Under the pieces are notes generated by a model. The model was not told the DNA's origin. It searched no databases and was given only the letters and a program-made list of their open reading frames with translations. The translations under genes and the position numbers were made by a program. A stretch of 64,000 nt of DNA from G942493375 sp942493375 (GTDB lineage: Bacteria; Armatimonadota; UBA5829): NCBI GenBank assembly GCA_942493375.1, contig OW818698.1, forward strand, positions 744,001-808,000, written 5' to 3'. Of this stretch, positions 26,672 through 34,248 are shown piece after piece; positions within the stretch are counted from its first letter, which is position 1, and each line of letters begins with the position of its first letter.

Positions 26672-27772
26672 ATGAGTCAAAAGGTTTTCGATGTAGTATC
26701 CAGTGGAGTTATATATCGCTGTGAATCCGGATTGCAGGGGTATTATCCCCGGGTGGTCAAGACTTCTGAAGATGAGTTTGTGTGCTCGTTTGTTGCATCT
26801 GAGGCTCTGGAAACGCTGGATATGCACCCGATGATAGCAATGACCACCGGTATTGGACAAAACTGGACACTAGAGGGATCTGTGGATTTTGCAAACGGAT
26901 ACTCAGAGACTGGTTTTATCAGCCGTGGGTCGCATGGTCTGTTGTTTTGTCTTGGTGGACGCTGGCCTATCGTTTCCGACTCTCCTGATACACCTATTAT
27001 TGATTCAGAGACATGCGGGATGCGGCGCAATGAGATGGTTTTGCGGCGTTCTTCAGATAACGGGAATAGCTGGAGTGAACCGGAGATTATTGCGCACGGT
27101 GTAGATGCTCCATTGGAGATTCCGACAGGGGTCGTCACTCTGAGTAATGGCGACCTGCTGGTATCATTCTCTACATGGAAAGACTGGGATGGGTCCTGTC
27201 CTTACGGGCACAGGATAATGGTTATTCGATCCTCCGATAATGGCAAAAGCTGGAGCGAACCGGTTACGATCTTCTATGATCCAACTGATAATACAGGTTA
27301 TTGGGAAGGGCGAATATCTGAGATGCCTGATGGTAAACTGATTGCAACGTGCTGGGCACACGACTGGACCACCGATCAGGACATCAACAACCAATATTCA
27401 ATCAGCGAAGATGGCGGTGTCTTATGGAGTGTTCCAACATCTATGCCTGTTGCCGGTCAGACAGGTTGGCCAATTGCCATTGGAGATGATCTCATACTAT
27501 TTGTATACAATCACAGAAAGAGTCCGGTTGGAGTCAGGGGGATGATTAGCAGGCTTAATGATTCCGGCTGCGAGATGATCTTCGATGCCCCAGTCTTCGA
27601 ACCTCAGGTAAAGACCGAAAGCACTATTTCCAGCGACAACTATGCAGTAACAGACTTCCAGTTCGGAGCTCCATCGGCAATCAGCCTGGGGATGGGCAGG
27701 TATATGGTTGTTTACTGGTGTGTTGTGCAGGGAAGAGCCGGAATTAACTGGACTGAAATACAAGTGAAATGA
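26672..27772 (+). CDS. BNR-repeat (sialidase-fold) protein, cytoplasmic
   Basis: The 366-residue protein is a propeller with Asp boxes RSSDNGNSWSE, RSSDNGKSWSE and SEDGGVLWS. It has no signal peptide, unlike the exported BNR protein directly upstream (6-base gap). The N-terminus has YYPRVVK, a possible remnant of the sialidase Arg region, but no FRIP. The pairing of an exported and an unexported propeller suggests one acts outside and the other on imported product, which is inference. GGAG lies 11 bases upstream of the ATG. A perfect 31-bp hairpin begins 26 bases after the stop. Confidence 0.8.
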   Translation: MSQKVFDVVSSGVIYRCESGLQGYYPRVVKTSEDEFVCSFVASEALETLDMHPMIAMTTGIGQNWTLEGSVDFANGYSETGFISRGSHGLLFCLGGRWPIVSDSPDTPIIDSETCGMRRNEMVLRRSSDNGNSWSEPEIIAHGVDAPLEIPTGVVTLSNGDLLVSFSTWKDWDGSCPYGHRIMVIRSSDNGKSWSEPVTIFYDPTDNTGYWEGRISEMPDGKLIATCWAHDWTTDQDINNQYSISEDGGVLWSVPTSMPVAGQTGWPIAIGDDLILFVYNHRKSPVGVRGMISRLNDSGCEMIFDAPVFEPQVKTESTISSDNYAVTDFQFGAPSAISLGMGRYMVVYWCVVQGRAGINWTEIQVK

Positions 27773-27797
27773 GTTCTATGTCATCCTGGACAAACCT

Positions 27798-27884
27798 TGT
27801 CATCCTGGAGCGCAGCGAAGGATCTGCTGTTCTTTACAGTCAGGTATATAAAAAGCAGATCCTTCGCTGCGCTCCAGGATGACA
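27798..27884. repeat. Long GTCATCCTG hairpin, copy 1 (31-bp perfect stem)
   Basis: Bases 27798-27828 (TGTCATCCTGGAGCGCAGCG onward to GGATCTGCT) are the exact reverse complement of 27854-27884, with a 25-base loop. Partial GGATGACATT units follow at about 27898-27930. It lies just after the BNR gene. The arm centre (GAGCGCAGCG) differs from the other copies, yet both arms match each other. Confidence 0.88.
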
Positions 27885-27982
27885 TTGTAGTGTTCATGAT
27901 GACATTATAACGTTCAGGATGACATTGTAATGGTATAGATGCATGTTTCTAACATCCAACTTCTAACTTCCAGAAAGGGATT

Positions 27983-28918
27983 ATGATTATGCTTAAAATC
28001 GAACAGTTTAAAGGGCCCTGGGCGGGGTTGCCGGTGGCTTATCATGATGATTACTCTTTTGATGAAGCTATTTATCGGGGTGATGTTGCGAGGTGCTGCG
28101 AAGCTGGGGTGCCGGGTGTTTATACGGGCGGCACTACCGGGGAGTTCTATGCGTTTGATTTCGATGAATTCCAGGCAGTAACTGATGCAACTATCCAGGA
28201 GTGCAAGAATGGAAAGACTCCGGTTATGATCGGCTGCACATCGCTGTATACGCTTGGGGCAATCAAACGTGCAAGGTATGCAATGGACAAAGGAGCGGAC
28301 GCTGTTCAGATAGCACTGCCATTCTGGATGGAAATCCCGGACCGCTGCGTTGTGGATTTCTTTGTTGATGTCTCCGAAGCTGTCCCCGGTATGCCTATCA
28401 CGATATATGAGACTATGCGTGCGAAAAAGGCGATAACCCTGGAGATGCACAAAGAGATCAAACAGCGGATTCCGGCAGTGATCGGTGTGAAGTCCAACGA
28501 AGGCACCATTGGCGCTACTCCGGAAGGCTGCGCGGAACTCAGCAAGCTCTACCATGTATTTTCCGGTGAGAATAAGCTGACTATTCTGGGTCCCAGCGGC
28601 CAGATAGGCTCCTGCAGTTCACTTGTCTATCAGAACCCCAGGCTAATCCTGAAGATATTCGACCTGCTGTTTGAGAAGAAGTGGGATGAGCTGGAAGGTT
28701 GGATGCAGAAACTCAATAAGATGATCTACGAAGGTCTGCAGGCCGGGTTCGATGCAGGCTGCGAAGACAGTGCACTGGATAGATTATTGGGTCTCTCTGC
28801 AGGTTTCCTCAAGACCAGTCTAATCTGCCGGAAACCCTACCCCTCCTGCACACCGGAGATGCTTGCTGGTTTCCAGAAATGGCTGGAAGAAAACATGCCG
28901 GAGTTTTTGGAACTGTAG
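27983..28918 (+). CDS. DapA/NanA-family class I aldolase
   Basis: The 311-residue protein is a TIM-barrel of the dihydrodipicolinate synthase/N-acetylneuraminate lyase family. GGTTGEF is the carboxylate-binding GXXGE motif, Tyr142 (TIYETM) is the proton relay and Lys170 (GVKSNEG) the Schiff-base lysine, so it should be active. The family splits or joins pyruvate to an aldehyde; members include lysine-pathway DapA, sialate lyase NanA and keto-sugar aldolases. A lone DapA homologue next to two BNR proteins points to keto-sugar breakdown rather than lysine synthesis, but this is inference. AAAGGG precedes the ATG; an alternative start lies two codons in. Confidence 0.9.
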   Translation: MIMLKIEQFKGPWAGLPVAYHDDYSFDEAIYRGDVARCCEAGVPGVYTGGTTGEFYAFDFDEFQAVTDATIQECKNGKTPVMIGCTSLYTLGAIKRARYAMDKGADAVQIALPFWMEIPDRCVVDFFVDVSEAVPGMPITIYETMRAKKAITLEMHKEIKQRIPAVIGVKSNEGTIGATPEGCAELSKLYHVFSGENKLTILGPSGQIGSCSSLVYQNPRLILKIFDLLFEKKWDELEGWMQKLNKMIYEGLQAGFDAGCEDSALDRLLGLSAGFLKTSLICRKPYPSCTPEMLAGFQKWLEENMPEFLEL

Positions 28919-28924
28919 ATATTA

Positions 28925-28997
28925 TGTCATCCTGAAGAATGAAGGATCTGCTTTTATTAGGCCTGGAAAAGCAGATCCTTCATTCTTCAGGATGACA
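28925..28997. repeat. Long GTCATCCTG hairpin, copy 2 (31-bp perfect stem)
   Basis: Bases 28925-28955 pair exactly with 28967-28997 across an 11-base loop. The arm centre here is GAAGAATGAAGG, different from copies 1 and 4 but matched on both sides. It starts 6 bases after the aldolase stop, with one further GGATGACA unit just beyond. Confidence 0.88.
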
Positions 28998-29054
28998 AAA
29001 TTTGCAGGATGACACAGTTTTACGGGATGCCATAGATTTACAGGCGGTAGCGAT

Positions 29055-29852
29055 ATGGAGCAGATATTTGCTGTTGATGTTCATGCACATTATGGGGCAG
29101 CTATTGATCAGGATAATGGGCTGACTAATGAGCTGTTGTCCGGGGATGCGGGTGTTGTTGTTGAGCGTGCGGAGAAGGCCGGGGTTCAATATACGCTGGT
29201 GTCTCCGCTGGCTGCTCTGTATACGTCAAATTCGGATGAGATCTTGTCTGCTAACTTGCATGCAAATGAGATGGCGACAAAATATTCGGGGCTGTTGCAC
29301 TGGGTTGTGGTCAATCCGTTATTGCCTGATACATATGCTCAGGCTAGAGACTTGCTTCAAAGCCCCCGGTGTATAGGAATCAAGATCCATCCTGAACAGC
29401 ATCATTATAAAATCAGCGATGAAGGTGATGCTATATTTGCTTTTGCTGCAGAAACTGGTGCAGTGATAGAAACCCACAGCGGAGAATCCAACAGCGAACC
29501 TATGGACTATGTGCCGTTTGCTAATGCATTCCCTGAAGTGCGGCTGATACTATCCCACCTGGGGTATCACTGGGACAATGATGTAACTCAGCAAGTCAGG
29601 GCTATTCAGAGCATCCAGCACAAAAACGTGTATACCGATACATCCAGCTCCAGATCAATCTTCCCTAATATGCTGGAATGGGCAGTTAATGAAATCGGTG
29701 CGGATAGGATACTATTCGGAACTGATTCACCCCTGTATTACTCCCCTATGCAGAGAGCCAGAGTCGACTTTGCAGCTATTGAAGATGCAGAGAAGCAACT
29801 TATACTTTGCGACAATGCGCTGAGGCTGTTTCCGGGGCTACGGAAGGGATAG
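29055..29852 (+). CDS. Amidohydrolase_2-type metal-dependent hydrolase or decarboxylase
   Basis: The 265-residue protein is a TIM barrel of the amidohydrolase superfamily. Metal and active-site residues are in order: His10 and His12 (VDVHAH), His112 (KIHPEQ), His141 (ETHSGES), His168 (LSHLG) and Asp224 (FGTDSPL). The Amidohydrolase_2 group includes lactonases, such as those opening sugar lactones, and decarboxylases. A lactonase would fit beside sugar oxidoreductases, as inference only. There is no signal peptide, and the ribosome site is weak. It follows the aldolase gene across a hairpin repeat and may share its transcript. Confidence 0.87.
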   Translation: MEQIFAVDVHAHYGAAIDQDNGLTNELLSGDAGVVVERAEKAGVQYTLVSPLAALYTSNSDEILSANLHANEMATKYSGLLHWVVVNPLLPDTYAQARDLLQSPRCIGIKIHPEQHHYKISDEGDAIFAFAAETGAVIETHSGESNSEPMDYVPFANAFPEVRLILSHLGYHWDNDVTQQVRAIQSIQHKNVYTDTSSSRSIFPNMLEWAVNEIGADRILFGTDSPLYYSPMQRARVDFAAIEDAEKQLILCDNALRLFPGLRKG

Positions 29853-29928
29853 ACTTCAGGCTTCAGACTTCGGGCTTCAGGAAGGGAACTGGAACGGCAG
29901 GCTGGAAGGCTGCACCACAAGTTTGGGC
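29851..29928 (+). repeat. AGACTTCAGGCTTC repeat followed by a GGCAGGCT unit
   Basis: At the amidohydrolase stop, three AGACTT(C)AGGCTTC-like units end in AGGAAGGGAACTGG (29851-29893). A copy of the GGCAGGCTGGAAGGCTGCAC element (29895-29928) follows, as at 36007, 46415 and 61449. Two families therefore sit back to back between convergent genes. Confidence 0.65.
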
Positions 29929-29986
29929 ACCGAGTGCGTGGGCAGGGTCATGGATCACCCTGGACTCAGGACAAACGGGGGGGCGG

Positions 29987-30940
29987 TTACTGTTTTTGGT
30001 GTTTGGTGAAGAAGTCCCAGATTGCGTTGGTTGCGCTGAAGGAGGGGTTGGTGGGGCCTACTATGCGGCTGGGGAGCATTGGTTTTCCTCCTGGCCAGTT
30101 GTGTCCCTGTCCTTCTATGTAGTATGCAAACATGTCTGTTCCATTGCTGAGTGCTGGGTAGGTCATTATTTTTAAGCCGTTTTTCTCAATTACCGGCTCC
30201 GGGGTTGGTGAATTGCCTATTGCTTTGGCCCACTTTGACAGGGATTCTGAAACCGGAGGAAGCTGGCGGGTATTCCAGGGGGTTGTGGATCTGCCCCCCG
30301 CAACCGGTACCAGTGTGTCCTGGTTTCCTATTATATACAGAGTTGGCACAGGTCTGGTTGGTTTGGGATTGGCTGCCCAGCAGTGGCTGGCGACCGGGGC
30401 AATAGCCGCAAACACATCAGCCATCTCTCCACACAGCCTGAATGTCATTCCTGCTCCATTTGAGTGCCCCGCAACATAGACCCTGCTTGCATCTACGTTG
30501 TATCGACGTTTTAACTCGGCAATGAGAGCTTTGAAAAACGCAATATCATCTACTCTGGCACGGGGAGAGAGCGGACGCAGCTGACCATCATTCCATAGAT
30601 TGGGATTGGTCTTAAAATTCATAGGCTGATTCGGTCTTGCCGGCAAGCCATCCGGAGCAGCAGCAATGAAGCCAGCTTCGTCAGATTTAGCAGCCCATCC
30701 GCATTTCGTAAGATATATTTGGCCGTTACCACCAGCCCCGTGCAGGATCAATACAAGGGGTGTAGGTTTTGATTTATCATATCCAGCCGGGACATGGACA
30801 CTGCAGTGCCAGGAGTGTCCGGCTGTCTGGATTGTAATGTCCTGATTGTCCGCCAAACGTCCGGCAGCATATACGCAACTTGTCGCTACACAGAGCAATA
30901 TAATCCAGACAACTGTCCAGAAACGATGCTTGAGATCCAT
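29987..30940 (-). CDS. Secreted PHB-depolymerase/feruloyl-esterase-type hydrolase
   Basis: The 317-residue protein carries a signal peptide (FWTVVWIILLCVATSCVYAA), possibly a lipoprotein given the Cys near the cleavage site. It has an alpha/beta-hydrolase fold of the LpqC/esterase_phb group. Triad: Ser160 (AGHSNGAGM), Asp208 (GNQDTLVP) and His280 (GQGHNWPG). The oxyanion loop is LILHGAGGNG. Relatives cleave polyhydroxybutyrate, feruloyl or acetyl esters of plant polysaccharides, or small esters. Given the neighbourhood, a polysaccharide ester is the best guess. GAGGTG lies 6 bases before the ATG. It converges with the amidohydrolase. Confidence 0.87.
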   Translation of the reverse strand: MDLKHRFWTVVWIILLCVATSCVYAAGRLADNQDITIQTAGHSWHCSVHVPAGYDKSKPTPLVLILHGAGGNGQIYLTKCGWAAKSDEAGFIAAAPDGLPARPNQPMNFKTNPNLWNDGQLRPLSPRARVDDIAFFKALIAELKRRYNVDASRVYVAGHSNGAGMTFRLCGEMADVFAAIAPVASHCWAANPKPTRPVPTLYIIGNQDTLVPVAGGRSTTPWNTRQLPPVSESLSKWAKAIGNSPTPEPVIEKNGLKIMTYPALSNGTDMFAYYIEGQGHNWPGGKPMLPSRIVGPTNPSFSATNAIWDFFTKHQKQ

Positions 30941-31019
30941 CTTTACACCTCAATTTTATGCCCAAACGTTATTATCTGTTTGGACGAAACATCGTGTTGC
31001 TGGTTACAGGGGCAAGCAT

Positions 31020-33716
31020 TCATTCACTCAGAGTTACTCTCCCCCAGCCGGTGGTATCATAGAACAGTTTGTCGGACTTCCATCTCATTTGGGCTTTCAG
31101 CGCGCCTGGTTTGTCGGACTCATTGATGGCTATATCGATTCCCAGTGTATATCCCGGAACAGGATTTGTCAGGAAGATGGATTTGAAAGGTATCGCTACT
31201 TCCAGTTCATAACCACTTGCAGTCTTGTGTGTTGCGGTTTTCATTCCGGGGATATCACCTATTGCCAGAGTGTTCCCCTGCCCTCCTGTTGAGGGTTTGT
31301 ATTCCCATATTTTGCCATCTGCATTAATAACCACCTGGAAGTCGTCCGGACCGAATGCGGTAGTAGGTTTGCCATCTGGTCCGCGCAGACCATAGTCATC
31401 GAGAACGTTGATATAAAGCTCTATGCCATCGCCTTTCCAGTAGTCATCAGGTCTTGGCTCGGGAACATATACATCGTCGGTAATGGTGATGAGATAATAT
31501 AGATTCTCCTTATCCCAGGCCATTTTGAACTGTGCGGAACAGTCAGCGGAATCTTTTACCTTACCATACCAGGCCCTGTCAGGTGCGATGTTTCCGCTAA
31601 GTGGCAGGTTATCCCAGTCAGTCCAGCTTCCTAACTTGTGGTCAGATTTCCAGCGATACGCCTGGGTTGAATCTGATATCTGACGAGTGGATAGACCACC
31701 TTCATCAATACCCTTCTTTGCCAGCTTTACGTGCATCTGTGCTGTTGCGGTGTCATTTTTGGCGGCGTATTCGGCAGCATTTAACAGGACTCCTACTCGA
31801 CATTTTGCGACATTATCCAACCCAGAAGAATTCAAACTGCTGCGGGTTTCGTTGATAGACTTATCGACTTCAGACTTGCTGATCTCCGGAGTGCTGCGAC
31901 GGTCGTATTTGCGGACGAACTCACTCCAGATATCGCTGCCAAACGGGTTACTGGTGCCATTGCCAGCAGACCATTCTTTGACCAGCCCTGTCCTCTCTCC
32001 AAGGTCGAAGAATGCTCTGGAACGGGTGCTGCGTGAGAAACGCTCCGGCCAGGTGCTCTTGGCTTTAGTCTCGTCTTCAGCAAGGCTCGGGCCTCTGAGA
32101 ATTACTATATAATCAACTGCCAGCCTTGCTCTCTGGACCCGGTTCAGTAGTGTCTGATCGGAGGCAACAGCGGATTCTGCTTTCTCAAATAACTCTTCAG
32201 CACGCTTCAGGAACTTCCAATTCATGCTGGGCATATTGGGGGCACCGGATGTGAACCAACCCCAGTCCTCTTTAGCTGTCGATTTCTGGAGCAAGTCTAT
32301 GTATGCCAGGATCGGTTTTGCAGCAGGACCATAGTATGCATAGCAGAACTCCCGGAGGAGCTTACGGTCGTTTTTGTATGGATTCCACAGCAGCTGGGCT
32401 ACCATCCAGGCTCTAAGCTCAGGAAAATCGCAACCGTGCAGGAGACTTGAGGGGAATCCGTCCTGTACCAGAACTGCTTTCACGTGGTTTTGAGCCATAA
32501 ACCTGAACGATGGTCCCAGGTTGTAGTATATCGGCATGGGAGCCAGCAGCTGGCTGAAGTTGGATGCATAATACCAGACTGAAAGGCTGTTTGAGACCTT
32601 TGCCCAGTCCTTTACATTCTGAGCATACGGCTGCGCTCCGAGTGGTTTGGACATAACGGCACCGGTGGTGCAGAGTTGAACCAGCAGGTTGTCATCGGGC
32701 CTTATAGTCTTCGGAGGTGTCTCGGTATATTGATAAGCCAGTGTGTGAAATCTGACTTTGGGATATTCAGGATGCAGCCTGGCGTTTATTCTATTCACAA
32801 AGTCCAGCATTATGCCGGACTGGTCAATCTTTTCTGCCAGAGCCGCACATCTCTCGCATTTGCAGAAGTTTACATTGTCGTTTTGTGAGATCGAAACTGC
32901 ACGGGCATTGGGATAATCCGTAAGCCACTGACGGACTCTGTTGACTATGTAGTCTTCTAATCCTGGAGCAGTCAAGCAGAGCTGACCGGTGCTCTGGAAG
33001 TCTTCAGGTTTGGTCCCGGCGCTGAACCAGTCCGGATGCGTAGCCATCTCTGAGATAGGAACCAGCCAGGCAAATGTATGGACATACCTTACAGCAAACT
33101 CATATCTACCTCCGGGCCAGTATCCACTGAAGTCCTCCTGAGCATTTACACGATTGCGAACAGCCAGCACAGGATCTCTGTAATACACCTGAGTGCCTGC
33201 GAGGCGGTATTCAAATCCCGGTTTCTGGTGGATGTCCAGCTTGCCTACTCTTACAGTAGAGTGCTTCGGAACATATGTGGCGTCTGGTGCATACCATCTG
33301 CAGCCAAGCACATCCTCCAGCAGAGCATAAACAGCATATAAAACTCCACGGGAACTCCCGCCAGCTAATACGATGTCATTGCCGCAGGTCCTGATCAGGA
33401 GCTCATCTTCTGCCATGTTGCTTACAAGCTTGACTCCCTCCGCACCTAGCGCGGTTTTTGCTGCGTGGCTGAGGCCTATATATATGTGTGACTGATTGGG
33501 AGTGCTGCGTTCCGAAGTGATAGCAATCCCGCATCCTGACATCAGCTTCAGGTGGCTTGCCAGCTCACTTGCGGCATAATTCAAAGTTTCATCAGTCTTT
33601 TCCGGCAGGACAATAACGCATTTCGGATGCCCCTTATCGACCAGTGTAACTGCAGAAACCATCATAGGAACAAAAACAAGGGATATCAGCAAAATAGCAT
33701 TCAGTAACCGGTTCAT
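31020..33716 (-). CDS. Exported DUF4838 protein with C-terminal CBM9
   Basis: The product is 898 residues from the ATG at 33716, chosen because GGAGG lies 5 bases upstream; an in-frame GTG at 33728 lies before that site. A signal peptide follows (LLNAILLISLVFVPMMVSA). The N-terminal domain resembles GH67/GH20-type alpha/beta domains (LNYAASELASHLKLMSGCGI, VLYAVYALLEDVLGCRWYAP). The central DUF4838 region is a putative TIM barrel (RAVSISQNDNVNFCKCERCA). The C-terminal 200 residues are a CBM9 (AQFKMAWDKENLYYLITI, WKGDGIELYINV, YELEVAIPFKSI, GWGRVTL). DUF4838 is related to alpha-glucuronidase-like enzymes but is not well characterised. It probably acts outside the inner membrane on acidic or complex glycans. 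Confidence 0.85.
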   Translation of the reverse strand: MNRLLNAILLISLVFVPMMVSAVTLVDKGHPKCVIVLPEKTDETLNYAASELASHLKLMSGCGIAITSERSTPNQSHIYIGLSHAAKTALGAEGVKLVSNMAEDELLIRTCGNDIVLAGGSSRGVLYAVYALLEDVLGCRWYAPDATYVPKHSTVRVGKLDIHQKPGFEYRLAGTQVYYRDPVLAVRNRVNAQEDFSGYWPGGRYEFAVRYVHTFAWLVPISEMATHPDWFSAGTKPEDFQSTGQLCLTAPGLEDYIVNRVRQWLTDYPNARAVSISQNDNVNFCKCERCAALAEKIDQSGIMLDFVNRINARLHPEYPKVRFHTLAYQYTETPPKTIRPDDNLLVQLCTTGAVMSKPLGAQPYAQNVKDWAKVSNSLSVWYYASNFSQLLAPMPIYYNLGPSFRFMAQNHVKAVLVQDGFPSSLLHGCDFPELRAWMVAQLLWNPYKNDRKLLREFCYAYYGPAAKPILAYIDLLQKSTAKEDWGWFTSGAPNMPSMNWKFLKRAEELFEKAESAVASDQTLLNRVQRARLAVDYIVILRGPSLAEDETKAKSTWPERFSRSTRSRAFFDLGERTGLVKEWSAGNGTSNPFGSDIWSEFVRKYDRRSTPEISKSEVDKSINETRSSLNSSGLDNVAKCRVGVLLNAAEYAAKNDTATAQMHVKLAKKGIDEGGLSTRQISDSTQAYRWKSDHKLGSWTDWDNLPLSGNIAPDRAWYGKVKDSADCSAQFKMAWDKENLYYLITITDDVYVPEPRPDDYWKGDGIELYINVLDDYGLRGPDGKPTTAFGPDDFQVVINADGKIWEYKPSTGGQGNTLAIGDIPGMKTATHKTASGYELEVAIPFKSIFLTNPVPGYTLGIDIAINESDKPGALKAQMRWKSDKLFYDTTGWGRVTLSE

Positions 33717-33746
33717 CGATACCTCCACAGAAGATCACTCAACCTG

Positions 33747-33823
33747 CATTGTTTATTATTGACTCAGCATTTGTCTCTACTGGCAAATAAAAGCGAAGCC
33801 TGGTGAATAATGCGGGTTAGCAG
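33747..33823. repeat. AATGCGGGTT palindromic element, short copy
   Basis: GTTTATTATTGACTCAGCAT on the left and AAAAGCGAAGCCTGGTGAAT, leading into AATGCGGGTT, on the right match the ends of the longer element at 36439-36549. The central loop is largely deleted. It lies between the DUF4838 gene start and a toxin-antitoxin remnant. No transposase is present. Confidence 0.55.
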
Positions 33824-33934
33824 ATTCTAGCATAATTTTGACTTACGTGCACATTATTCGTGTAGATTATGGTAAGTAATGCGCGATAGACTAACATCTT
33901 AACAAATGGTACAATATTGGTGGAGGTATAATGT

Positions 33935-34174
33935 ATGTCAGTTGTAATAAAAGCACATTTTGATGGCACTAACATTGTGCCCGACGAACCTGTTGATTTA
34001 CCAGTCAATGAACCGCTGGAGTTCGAGTTGAAAGCGAGACCAACTAAACATGGACGTTCCATTGAACAGGAGGCTGCGTGGAACCGTTTGAAATCAAATC
34101 GTATATCAGGATTAAACATACCTGATGAAGCCTTTCGACGTGAACAATTGTATGAACCACCACGTGGATTATGA
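33935..34174 (+). CDS. DUF104/AF2212-like antitoxin
   Basis: The 79-residue protein opens with the family's beta-hairpin signature (IKAHFDGTNIVPDEPVDLP, EPLEFEL) and continues with a charged helical tail. These proteins are antitoxins encoded just upstream of a PIN-type toxin. A strong GGAGG lies 8 bases before the ATG. The expected toxin is missing: only its last codons survive immediately downstream (34173-34244). The antitoxin is therefore a survivor of a decayed module, perhaps still able to counter related toxins elsewhere. Confidence 0.78.
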   Translation: MSVVIKAHFDGTNIVPDEPVDLPVNEPLEFELKARPTKHGRSIEQEAAWNRLKSNRISGLNIPDEAFRREQLYEPPRGL

Positions 34175-34244
34175 GATACCTGACTTATCTCGTTTTGAAA
34201 GCATTATCCCTATAACTCCACACGAACTCATCAATAACATTTAG
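34173..34244 (+). pseudogene. C-terminal stump of a PIN-family toxin
   Basis: In the frame of an ATG at 34152, which overlaps the antitoxin end, the sequence reads EIPDLSRFESIIPITPHELI and stops at 34244. This matches the conserved end of COG1569-type PIN toxins (DL-x-x-F-x-x-I-x-I-x-T-P-x-E-F/L). The catalytic part is absent. The deletion joins the antitoxin end directly to the last 24 or so codons of the toxin, so the module is dead on the toxin side. Confidence 0.6.
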
Positions 34245-34248
34245 CGTC

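Noticed and set aside
24911..27772. True sialidases (NanH) considered for the two BNR proteins
   Set aside because: Asp boxes are clear, but the FRIP motif and a recognisable Arg triad are not, so only the fold is claimed.
27983..28918. Naming the DapA-family gene dapA or nanA
   Set aside because: Catalytic residues fit the whole family; specificity cannot be settled by eye, and no lysine-pathway or nan genes adjoin.
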